A stretch of 64,000 nucleotides of DNA from Gigantopelta aegis. Its lineage: Eukaryota > Mollusca > Gastropoda > Neomphalida > Peltospiridae. Shown here in pieces: positions 1-9,234 of the stretch. Within the stretch, counting starts at the first letter, position 1. Each line of letters opens with the position of its first letter. Position numbers and translations under genes: made by a program. Location: positions 29,156,018 through 29,220,017 of the forward strand of contig NC_054704.1 in the NCBI RefSeq assembly GCF_016097555.1, written 5' to 3'. The notes below the pieces were generated by a model. The model did not search any database, was not told the origin of the DNA, and saw only the letters and a program-made list of their open reading frames with translations.

Positions 1-2
1 GT

Positions 3-422
3 GGGAAAACATTTTTGGTGTACAAACTACTGAAGAATGATAGAATCAATCCACCTCACCAACGGATTATCTGGCTCTACAAAAGATGGCAACCGCTTTA
101 CGACATCATTGGGGCAACGGTTCGAGTGGAATTCGTTCAAGGCATACCTAAGAATTTGGAAAACGACCATTATTTGGATCCCAGAATTAGAAATCTCATC
201 GTGTTAGATGACCTGATGTCTACGGCCAATAAAGATTCTCGTATCACGGACCTTTTTACAGAAAGTAGTCATCACAGAAACCTCTCCGTGACTGCCATCA
301 ATCAGAATCTCTATCAGAGTAAAGACCCGACGCAGAGAAGAAATTGTCATTACCTGGCGCTGTTCAACAATCCCATCGACAAGCAACATGTTTTGACATC
401 GTCATTTCATGAAATATTTTGA
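3..422 (+). pseudogene. Endogenous viral/Maverick-type packaging ATPase, 5' fragment
   Basis: The reading frame is open from the window edge and begins with G-K-T, the end of a P-loop (bases 3-11). About 60 residues further in is a Walker B-like hydrophobic strand ending in V-L-D-D. After that comes a sensor-like strand with an N-Q-N motif, followed by a segment rich in R-R-N and N-P. This order is that of HerA/FtsK-type genome-packaging ATPases of Maverick/Polinton and adintovirus-like elements. I recognise the family from these features and from general resemblance, not from a search. The frame ends in TGA at 420-422, while the homologous continuation lies in the +1 frame from 409, so the gene is broken by a small deletion or frameshift. 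The N-terminus lies outside the window. It is probably an inactive integrated copy. Confidence 0.6.
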
Positions 423-732
423 GGGAGCTACCCATAGGCCCTTTGGACACCTCATGGTGGACCTCAAACCTACCATGCCCGAAATGTTACGTCTTCGACC
501 TAACGGCCTAGAGACGGGAACCTGTGTGCCTGAACGATATAAAAGCGTAGACGCAACAGCGAATATCCCAGACGACTTGTCACTAGCATCGGGAAAACAG
601 CTCCGCGAGTGCAGCTACTACAGTCGATCTAAAATCATGCAAAGCGGTGCATTTAAGAGGAAGTTACCAGGCATACCCGCCTACGAAAGTGCTGACGACG
701 AAGACGATGACGTAGAGCCATTTTTGAAATAG
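409..732 (+). pseudogene. Packaging ATPase, 3' fragment in a shifted frame
   Basis: This frame overlaps the previous fragment by 14 bases and continues the same protein family: an aromatic/acidic start, then a segment with V-D-L-K-P and L-R-L-R-P-N-G motifs, and a lower-complexity acidic tail ending in TAG at 730-732. The offset from the upstream frame and the apparent loss of about ten residues at the junction show a disrupted gene. Nothing suggests a host promoter or an intron that could bridge the break. The assignment as one ATPase gene rests on continuity of the two fragments; whether the TAG is the original stop is unknown. Confidence 0.5.
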
Positions 733-1240
733 GTCAAGAAATTGCAGTCCTGCGATACGTGTGAGGTCGTCTTTAAAGATGGGAGAAACCTGCAGCTTGA
801 AAACATGTGAAAATGACGAGGACAAAGGAGAGACCTCTAATGATCTCGAAAACGAGGGCATACGTCAGATGATCGATCGTGAATACGATATAAATCGTGA
901 CTATTTTGAAGACAAGAAACAACGTTTCCGAAATAGGAATATGTTTCAAGATGACATCGAAAAACGACTGAAGGCTCTAAAATGGAAATTGTTTAAAGAA
1001 ACGTACTCTCGAGTTTTGACATACATGTATTACTTTGACAAAGGCATGAACTCGAGAAACATTCTACAGTCGGTGGATTCCAAGACAGATGTTAGACCAC
1101 AAATTCGTTCCAGATTAAACAAATATCGTTCCTGGATCAGTGAATATCTGGACGAAGCAGACAGTACCAACGACGATGATGATGATGATACCAGTGGTGA
1201 TGAGGACATTGACGATGACAATATACTAAATAAACAGTAA
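733..1240 (+). pseudogene. Small viral-type ORF with CxxC motif and acidic tail, frameshifted
   Basis: Directly after the ATPase stop, the same frame encodes a short C-D-T-C zinc-ribbon-like stretch and then stops at a TGA at 808-810. A second frame, open from 761 to 1240, continues with about 130 charged residues, rich in D, E, K and R, with a Y-x-Y-x-D-K-G-M-N-like segment. It ends in a run of aspartates and a TAA. The two frames together look like one gene of the same element, broken by a frameshift near 800. I do not recognise a function. The highly acidic C-terminus is only descriptive. The neighbouring ATPase suggests a structural or accessory gene of the integrated element. Confidence 0.4.
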
Positions 1241-1745
1241 TTGTATTTTGCCTTAAGACCTCTGTATGTGACCTTCTGTATATGTGTAGCTTATGTTCAC
1301 AGGACAGTGGTTGTGAAATAATAAAATCAAGATATGACTCTTACCTTTCTTTTAATTTTTTTCATCTTCAGAATGTGTTGGCATAAAGTTGCATTTTAAG
1401 TAGTTATTAATACATGTTATGAAGGTACACTATACAGTACATAGCCGTAAAACATCATCTTCAAATAATTTCACTTTTTTACTAACGTGATGCTTCACCG
1501 GGTGGGATTTAACTCATTCGTTAGAACACTCAACTGAGATCGAAGTCCCCCTCGGTAGCTCATTCTCAGATCTTTCCAACCAATAACCCATGATTGTTTT
1601 ATTGGTATGTGCTGTCCTGTCTGTATGAAAGTGCCCATAAAAGATAGCGGGTTTCCTCCAAGACTACCTGTCAGAATTACCAACTGTTTGACATTCAATA
1701 GTCAATGATTAATATCATGGAGGTCGTGGACCCAGTGTTTGACAC
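1241..1745. other. Intergenic, SINE fragment at 1497-1715
   Basis: 1241-1495 is AT-rich with no recognised gene. 1497-1715 resembles a plus-strand SINE: a diverged tRNA-like head that starts GGTGGGATTTAACTC, then the shared body (a gtgctgtcctgtctg-like block) and tail B, ending near the AATAGTCAATGATTAAT stretch. The final GTTAAACAAAAC part of the tail is missing. Confidence 0.6.
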
Positions 1746-2000
1746 CACTTGACGTTTTTAATGAACGCCCAGATGATTCCGGCTGATCTCCGCCTCCGCC
1801 ACGACACGCCCCCCGCTGTCCCGCCCGCGCCATTGCGTCCCCTCCGTGCAGACGTCTCGTCCGTCCCGCCGCGACATTCCATCGGTCTTGCCGCGCGCCG
1901 CTTACCGCAGCCGTCCCACCGCGACATCTCATAGGTCTTGCCGTGCGCCGCTTACCGCAGCCGTCCCGCCGCGCCGCCCCCGCTTCAAACTTACAAAATA
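1746..2000. repeat. GC-rich island with a 50-bp tandem duplication
   Basis: A sharp GC-rich patch in AT-rich surroundings. A roughly 50-bp unit beginning GCGACAT occurs at 1871 and again at 1921, with a further partial unit upstream and downstream. Open frames here are a by-product of the base composition and have no recognisable domain. It could be a remnant of a GC-rich repeat or a CpG-type element. Confidence 0.5.
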
Positions 2001-2125
2001 TGGAGTCAGACTGCATTTGAAATGTTCGTGTCAAACATTGTACTAAGAAGTGATTCATTGACGGAATATATTATAAATTTGCATATAACAAGTAATTCCA
2101 ACTTGGGGGGAAATCATGGGGGAGG

Positions 2126-2128
<3 letters not shown>

Positions 2129-2189
<61 letters not shown>

Positions 2190-2211
2190 TGTGTGTGTGT
2201 GTGTGTGTGTG
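2129..2211. repeat. (GT)n microsatellite
   Basis: An almost pure GT dinucleotide run of about 80 bases with one interruption. Confidence 0.95.
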
Positions 2212-2869
2212 CTTGAACAATATATTACTTCTGGTTTTTATATCGAAATAACCTGTTAAAACCCATACACTTATATTGTATCATAACAGAAACATTCACG
2301 GATCAGAGTTAAAGATGTTCAATGCACACATGGTCTTTGTTTTGTTTTTCTTTCCTTCCCTTCAGAATTGCTTCTGGTTTTTATCACGTCTAGAGTTCAA
2401 ACGTAAGTGTGAGTATCCGGTTTCAGTCTCACTCTGTAAATCATTTCTCAAATTCTTTAAGTGGTCAGATATTAGGGCCAGAGCATCAAGCAGTAATGAA
2501 TATCATAAAACACGATCCATTCAGCGTATACAAACGTTGTATATAATCACCCCCTCCATGACAGACCCTCTTGGACCTTTAGCACCATAATATGATACAA
2601 TTCAGAATCGGATGTTTCAATTGCATTTTTCTCTATGTTAGCATAAGTGTATGACATATATTGTGATAGACAGTGTATTAAGGAGTGGATTAAAAATGCA
2701 TTATATGGATTTACTTAAAGATGTATTGTATCTTCAAAAGTACGAATATATTATATTAAGAAACAAAAATCATATTTCAAATAAATAAAATATGTACGTT
2801 AGGGGCACTCCGCTCTCACACACTCCCCCTCCCCTATCCGTCCCCTTCCCTTCCGCCCCTCCCTCCGCC

Positions 2870-2914
<45 letters not shown>

Positions 2915-3490
2915 AATCCAACACTATATATATTATCGTCATCGAGATGTGTGTCTGTGTGGGGTAAACAAAATTCAAGTGGGCTCACACATAGTTTAGA
3001 TTATAAGGATATCAGATGAACTGAACGATTCACAGCTGACAGATATCGCATTTCAATTTGACTCCCGGACTGTGGCGCCTTATAATATAAGTTATATCGT
3101 ATAAGATTAGTTGCTAAAATCATTCTCACAAGTAAGCATCTATGTGGATTTTTCCTATGGATATTATTCTAATATAGGTGAATGTGGCAAGACTTCCAAA
3201 CGTTCCAGCATCCAGTTTCATTCAGGACTGCATCATAACGGTCGGTACCACACACACCTATGAATCATGTGGGTTTTTTGTTATTGACTGAATATGTTAC
3301 ACTTTTTTGGAAATACGAAACAAGACTACATAGGAATGGTTTTGCTGATAAATGTATAATACAAATATCAATGTATCATTTATTAACGTTTCACATCCAA
3401 ACATTACTTTTTCTTCTTCTCTGGGATACTGGTATTCAATGTTGGGTATGATGTCTTTAATAAGCTGCTATATAATATGAAAAAAGGGGG
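2212..3490. other. Intergenic; poly-C tract near 2872-2913
   Basis: No gene is recognised. The stretch is AT-rich except for a C/T-rich block at 2818-2913 ending in a homopolymer C run of about 40 bases. The long proline or glycine frames over it are artefacts of this run. Confidence 0.6.
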
Positions 3491-3496
3491 TGGGGG

Positions 3497-3770
3497 TATT
3501 AATTAACATATGTCTTTTTTAGTAATCATTGTCTTCAAATACGCATTTAGACAAAATACTGTATTGAGCATTACATCGTTTCTTAAAATAAAAACTGGAA
3601 TGTACACAGTAAGAGTGAAAAAAAATGGGTGGGGAATATTAATTAACATATGTCTTTTCAGCAATCATTGTCTTCAAATACACATTTGGACAAACTACTG
3701 TATTGAGCATTACATCGGTTCTTAAAATAAAAACTGGAATGTACACTGTAAGAGTGACGTCAATATTACA
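3497..3770. repeat. Two diverged direct repeats, period about 140 bp
   Basis: A segment starting ATTAATTAACATATGTC at about 3498 recurs at about 3638 with the same order of blocks: a TCATTGTCTTCAAATAC-like block, an ACTGTATTGAGCATTACATC block and an AAAATAAAAACTGGAATG block. Similarity is roughly nine bases in ten by eye. Confidence 0.75.
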
Positions 3771-3900
3771 CCAATTCTTAAAATAAACGTGTCCACACCC
3801 TTCTGGGGGGGGGGGAGCGGGGCATAGTGACGTCAGTATTGCATCAGTTCTTACAATGAACACGTACGCACCTTTCTGGAGGCGGGGCCTAGTGACGTCA
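3755..3900. repeat. Three TGACGTCA octamers in short diverged repeats
   Basis: The palindrome TGACGTCA occurs at 3755-3762, 3828-3835 and 3893-3900, each followed by a variant of a CAATATTACACC or CAGTATTGCATC block. The octamer matches the CRE (CREB/ATF site) consensus, but its repetition inside duplicated DNA makes a repeat origin as likely as a regulatory role. Confidence 0.5.
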
Positions 3901-4239
3901 GTATGGCATCATCCCCCTACAGCGCAGATTGGCGGCCATCTTGGATGTGAACTATGCAATAGTGAACTCGATATACCCTATAGTGAGGCCCTTACTACTG
4001 TTTCATATTATTGTTATTTATGAGAGCAAACAGTAACGGCACTACGTTTATTGACATTTAAGCAAACATACTGCGGTGACACTCCATAACTCACGTATTC
4101 ATTTATAGTCGGCAAACAAAAGCATTTCAGTAGCAACTTTACGCTGAAAGCCAGAGGCGCGCATAATACAATTTATATTCCTAATATATATTAACGATAC
4201 TGAAATACACCCTGGTAATAACCTCTATTTATATATACA

Positions 4240-4425
4240 ATCAGTGCCCCACGATTGGTATGTTGGAATGTGTCACCCTGTCTGTGGGAATGTGCATATA
4301 AAAGACCCCATGTGGTGGGTTTCTTCTGAGACTACATGTCAGAATTACCAACTGTTTGACATTCAATAGTCGATGATTAATAAATCAATGTGCTCTAGTG
4401 GTGTTGTTAAACAAAACAAACTTTT
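4240..4425 (+). mobile_element. SINE 3' part (tail B), headless
   Basis: It contains the body with CAGTGCCCCACGA, a GTGCATATAAAAGA block and the tail-B end (TGCTCTAGTGGTG, GTTAAACAAAACAAAC). The tRNA-like head is missing, as in 5'-truncated retroposons. Confidence 0.75.
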
Positions 4426-4434
4426 CCCCCACTC

Positions 4435-5085
4435 ATGGTCAGGTCAGGTCAGATTATAGGGTTTTACGTGCACATTCAGAACAAGCTGTTGAAGCGCACG
4501 CCTGTGAAGGGGGGGGGGGGGGGTACAGCGCTCGCTCGCTGTGCGGTCGGTCTGGGATCGATCCCCGTCGGTGGGCCCATTGGGCTATTTCTCGTTCCAA
4601 CCAGTGCACCACGACTGGTATATCAAAGGCCATGGTATGTACTACCCTGTCTGTGGGATGGTGCATATAAAAGATCCCTTGCTGCTAATCGAAAAGAGTA
4701 ACCTATATGGTGGCGACAAAGGGTTTCCTTTATCATTGTCTGTGTGGTCCTTAACCATGTGTTTGACGCCATATAACCGTAAATAAAATGTGTTGAGTGC
4801 GTCGTTAAATAAAACATTTCTTTCTTTCTTTGCCTGTGATGGACGCAGATGCCGGCTCCTCCGTCTAGGGCAGGAAAAGGGTTGGGGTGGGTGGGAGAGG
4901 GGACCGCCCGCGCTGGCAAGTGCAAGAGAGCACCAGCAGCCCGACAGGGATCGGTAGCGGGTGGGGGTAATTTTGGTGCTATCGAATTTTGAATATCCCA
5001 TAGAATTAAGTCAAAAAGGAAAATATTTTGCGCATTTATGAAGTGATTTTGGCGCGTTTTGGAACGGTTCATCAAAAGACAAAGA
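4435..5085. mobile_element. Interspersed repeat beginning with GGTCAG repeats, split by a SINE
   Basis: The element starts with GGTCAGGTCAGGTCAG, then a TTTTACGTGCACATTCAGA block and CAAGCTGTTGAAGCGCACGCC. Its second half (4840-5085) holds GGCTCCTCCGTC, AAAGGGTTGGGG and GAGAGCACCAGCAG blocks. The same blocks occur uninterrupted at 16196-16520 and partly at 15586-15705, so the SINE at 4508-4831 was inserted into it later. Confidence 0.75.
4508..4831 (+). mobile_element. SINE, head 1 + tail A, nested, with TSD
   Basis: A tRNA-like head 1 (degraded at the extreme 5' end, where a run of 17 G stands) is followed by GGGATCGATCC, the body and the tail-A end GTCGTTAAATAAAACATTTC with a TTTC-rich 3' end. 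An 8-bp direct repeat, GCCTGTGA, flanks it at 4500-4507 and 4832-4839. That is the target-site duplication expected of LINE-mobilised retroposition. Confidence 0.85.
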
Positions 5086-5715
5086 AGAGCTAGTGCTTAA
5101 TTTAAACTTAGTTTGCCGAAAGTAGCTCTTATTGGAACCTAGCCTATTCGTGGCCGTCGTTGTTAACTTCCCGTGGTTGCTTCAGCCCTTAAAATGGCTT
5201 GATCTGACGAGGGATCATGTTTTTTTCCCCCGGTTCTGTCCTTAAAAGGACATGGCTGGTCCGCAGGGGCAACTCGTGAGAGACTCGTTGTTAATTTGCA
5301 ATTGTGTATATATGTATGTACGGACCAAAAATAAACGAGACAAAGAAGAAAGGATTGGACTATTTAATAATACCAAAAAAAAGAATTAATTTGGACAAAA
5401 AAACTTCGAATGAAGGTCGTAAAGAAACCCCTAGAGTGACAGTCATTAGATGTGGAAGGTGTAGTGGTGTGCTGAAATACAGGTCCTTTTGAGAAGCTGG
5501 ATACGCCTTTTTAAAAAACAATATTTATTCAAATAACTGAAGTGGATCTGCAAACAGGCGATAAGCCTATATAAATGCCTCTTCACGAGATGTTACATAC
5601 TGTATAAATGTCAATGAATGACATAAAATATAACATTACAAAATATAATTTCAGCCATTACAACTGCCCCCCTCCGCCCCCTCCCCCAGGGGGTACGGCC
5701 CTGTGAATTATATAT
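5086..5715. other. Intergenic, nothing recognised
   Basis: AT-rich sequence with a short C/T block around 5665-5690. Open frames are short and carry no recognisable domain. Confidence 0.5.
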
Positions 5716-5717
5716 AT

Positions 5718-6028
5718 ATAGTCAAACTTCGATAACTCGATATTGAAGGGGGACGAGGAAATAGTTCGAGTTTTCAGGGAGTTCGAGTTTTCGAAATTAA
5801 TATATAAGAGTTCAAATTTGTAACTACATTGCAGCTGGTTGATTTCGCATAATATTGTAAGAAACGTGCGCTTCGCTGCCTACCTCTGAACTATGCATCC
5901 CCAGTTATTGTCACCATACTCCCACGCCACCCAGTCCCATCCGTTATTAGTAGTTTGTATAGCAACTCGGCCGAAACCGTCGCTTCAGATCGAGATATCG
6001 AAGGGGGAGTTATCGAACTTCGAATATA
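5718..6028. mobile_element. Possible MITE with TTCGATAACTC inverted ends
   Basis: The left end, after a TATATATATA run, contains TTCGATAACTCGATATTGAA. The right end contains the inverse order (a GATATCGAAGGGGGAGTTATCGAA-type block in opposite orientation), again next to a TATAT tract. About 300 bp with inverted ends and no coding potential fits a non-autonomous DNA transposon. Confidence 0.5.
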
Positions 6029-6767
6029 TAATTAGAATTTTGAAGCGAAACATGCAAATGGTGCACCAGACTAATATTATAACAGCATAGTAGAACATGC
6101 ATAATTTATAAAGTAAACCGCTGTGATAAGATGATGAAATTGTGTACAGATTGTACTATCTGAACAAGAACATGACACTAAGGTATAGTTCAGTCGTTAT
6201 GGCTGGTATAGTGGTATTAAAATGTAAATATTTGACTATCTGTTGAAAAGATAAGTGGAAAGTGCTGAGGTAATTTCACCTCGTAAAGGAACCTGTGTGT
6301 TTAAACAATCGTATTATTATATATCAAAGCTTATCTCACTTTGACACGTACATATTGTCAGATGAACGATTTACGCGGCGAGTGAGTCATAATTTTATTT
6401 TCTGTACTAAAACGAGAATAATGAAAGTAAAATTATAGGCGTTATTTTTTGTATGAGTCGATCAAGTCACAGAAAACAATGTTTGTTTGGGTGTTTTTTC
6501 ATAAATCTTTTACAATAACTCATATTTATGCATCTTTACCTGGATAAACAAGGAAGGTAGGCATATTTGATATCTTTTTATTTCCCGTTCTTTCTTTTAA
6601 ACAATTAAAACCCACGATCACATCTAACATGTTTTCCCCTTCTTTTTCTTTCTTTCTTTTTAGAAGGGGCGGGGGAGGGGGTAGTTGCTTTTAACAGTTT
6701 ATTAGTGAATAACGGGGTTTAAAAAAGAAAAGAAGAGTAATATGAAAACAAAACCATTGTTTAGTTA
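6029..6767. other. Intergenic, AT-rich, nothing recognised
   Basis: No open frame with a recognisable domain. A short G-rich stretch stands near 6665-6680. Confidence 0.5.
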
Positions 6768-7052
6768 TTTTGTTCTGTTTAACGGCACCACTAAAGCATC
6801 TTGATTTATTAATCATCGGCTATTGCATGTCAAACATTGGGTCAATATGACATATAGTCCCATTAGCAGCAAGGGCTATTTTACATGCACCATCCCACAG
6901 ACAGGATAACACATACCACGGCCATTGATATACAAGTCGTGATGCACTGAATGGAACACGAAATAGCCCAAATGGGCTCACCGATGGGATCGATCCTAGA
7001 CCAACCGTGCATCAGGCGAGCGCTTTACCACTGGGCTACATCCCGCCCCTCC
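6768..7052 (-). mobile_element. SINE, head 1 + tail B, minus orientation
   Basis: Read on the minus strand it has head 1 (GTAGCCCAGTGGTAAAGCGC), the GGATCGATCC-like box B, the body and tail B. On the plus strand the tail appears first as TTCTGTTTAACGGCACCAC. Confidence 0.85.
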
Positions 7053-8396
7053 TGTGTTGTGTTTAAAATACATTTTCAGTGAGGCATTATATTTAATGAT
7101 TTTGCAATTACTTTAGTTTTCACTCCTTTCAAACTTGAAAATAGATTTAGAAGTTGAAAAGGCAATTCACAATTAGAAAAGACATCTCCTTTCATAAAAT
7201 GCTTTATTTTAAACAAGCATTGAAAAATATAGTACCAAAATAATAATCTTATTCAGCCATTCTGCAATGCAAAATTGTTATTATAGCAAAGCATAAATAC
7301 ATCCCAATAATGAGTTGGTCGTGGAAACAAAGAAAACGCATTGTGAGCCTATTTTTTAAAAATCACATTATAACCAAAATCTGATATGGAGTTTGTACCC
7401 GATCCGTCAGTGCCCCCCCCCCCCCCAACACTCCCAGATTCGTTCCTACGAACCTGTATCTGCTAGTTTCACACAAAAGACTATGAAAACTTAACCCTAG
7501 TATACTCAAAGCAATCCGTAATGTTGATGATGAAATTAATGATAAATAATTTCCATACATAAAATGTTGTTTAAATTAAATTTTACTTTTGACAAAGTTT
7601 TGGAAAATCTTCGTTTATATAGTCAGTTGAAACTGGCGAAGAGATGCAAATGCTAGAATATATTTATTAGCTGTCCAACTCAACAGTTATGTAATAGTTC
7701 ACTATATTAATTAGTTTCATTATTGTCTGAAACGTTTTGGTTCCACGTTAAACGTACCGACAAATGCATATTACTTTATATAATTCAATAATTGTGTTTC
7801 TTGATGCTAAATTTAAGAACACATTTTTTTTAACGACAGTGTGTTTATAATAACAAATAGGAGCAATAATGCACGCGACTATATAAATAAGTGACATGGA
7901 ATTGGTCAATCACCTGATGACGTTTTTGGGTATCCCTTTCCAGTTTCTCACACCAGGCCTGGTGGTTATAAAACGTTAATGTCATTAATGTCAGTTGTAT
8001 AAGCACGGGCCCTAAACATGTTGTTTTCAGTTACCTGGGGGATGTGGACCTGTAAACCGGAACTCTGCCGTAGGTCCGATAGAGGGAGAACCTTTGTTTG
8101 TCTGTTAATAACACCCTTTGCTACTGCTGAAGGTTCTATCATCGAACAGTTCTTGTGTATCGTTGCATCCAAGTGCGATTTTCACGAGACAGATTTAACA
8201 CTTTATATAGTCCGTATGCTTGAATTTCACGTATACGTAATAGTTACATGGGCGTCCTCAGCAGAGGTGGGAGCACACCTGTTTCTGGACTTCAAAGTAT
8301 ATGTTGCTATGGTGAATTTTAATTGTAAAATGCAGGGAATTGCGTCGTAGAGCATCAATCATGTTTTCACACTTTCTGCAAGAGGATGCCCCCGAA

Positions 8397-8397
<1 letters not shown>
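7053..8397. other. Intergenic, upstream of the OAS-like gene
   Basis: AT-rich sequence with a short C run at 7417-7428. A fragment at about 7955-8012 contains TATAAGCACGGGCCC and resembles one arm of the foldback element at 23090-23208. A 5' non-coding exon of the OAS-like gene may lie here, but I cannot identify its donor with confidence. Confidence 0.4.

Positions 8398-8461
<64 letters not shown>
8398..8461. repeat. (AT)n microsatellite
   Basis: An uninterrupted AT dinucleotide run of about 60 bases, shortly upstream of the OAS-like coding region. Confidence 0.95.
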
Positions 8462-8463
<2 letters not shown>

Positions 8464-8597
8464 AACGCCACAGATTTCATATAGGTTCATATGGATCCAT
8501 GTTAGACCCATTTGTGTATGCTCAAGTCCCGTCACTGGCAAAATAAGGAATAGGGGTAGACGCGTTTATTTGATATATTCATCTGCTCTTATTTCAG

Positions 8598-9234
8598 ATG
8601 TTGATTTTAATGCAACAGTCCAACTATGGATGAAGTAGAAAGATACAAACAATCCAGAAACAATGGTTGCTGTATGTATGAAGATTGTCCTTATCCATTT
8701 AACGGTGATGTCAGAACACATATGGAAGAGTATCACAAGTGTTACGAGTGTGATATGTGCGATCGATCTTTTTTTCTTAAGCAGGCTCTAATCGACCATA
8801 CGAATTCAATGGGACACAATGTTGTATGTCGTGCTTGCAATGAAACATTCTCCACCAAATTAGACCTTCATTTACACCTAAGGGAGAACAAACATTATCG
8901 CCGGCAGCAACACTTCTCTGAATCGTTTCAAGAGCAACCTCATTCGACAGAATACTCTTGCATTGACATTTCCATTAACTTTTTCTCATCAGAGTCACGT
9001 GAAGTTTCATCACAACCAGACATTGTTATTGAAAATGACGAGTCTCCAGTTTCACTTAAAGGAAGATTCCCACACATCTTCAAAGGAAGTCGGGAAGGAG
9101 AATCACTAAATAAGTTCATGGAGAGACTTGTTCGGCCTAATGACGAGTACATCAGACGGTGTGAAAATCTGGTGAACAGACTGAAAAAGTTCATGGAACA
9201 CAACACTAAACTCCACGTGAAAAAGGTGTTTGTG
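8598..9234 (+). CDS. OAS-like gene exon 1: three C2H2 zinc fingers
   Basis: A good acceptor (CTTATTTCAG) ends at 8597, so there is probably an upstream 5'-UTR exon. The start at 8626 is preceded by an in-frame TAA at 8608. An ATG at 8598 opens an 11-codon upstream ORF whose stop overlaps the main start. Fingers: C16-x4-C21...H32-x4-H37; C42-x2-C45-x12-H58-x5-H64; C68-x2-C71-x12-H84-x5-H90. The second and third have classical spacing. After a Ser-rich linker, the last about 50 residues (L-N-K-F-M-E-R onward) match the N-terminal helix of OAS proteins. The donor GTTAGT at 9235 is in phase 0; a weaker phase-0 alternative (GTGTTT) lies at 9226. Confidence 0.8.

Noticed and set aside
2770..3019. 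Proline- or glycine-rich small protein
   Set aside because: The frame exists only because of a poly-C run.
7935..7955. Interferon-response-like site (TTTCCAGTTTCTC) upstream of the OAS-like gene
   Set aside because: Spacing between the two half motifs does not fit the consensus and one short match in AT-rich DNA is expected by chance.
8018..8350. A separate 110-residue gene upstream of the OAS-like gene
   Set aside because: No recognisable domain; the stretch is more likely promoter or 5'-UTR sequence.
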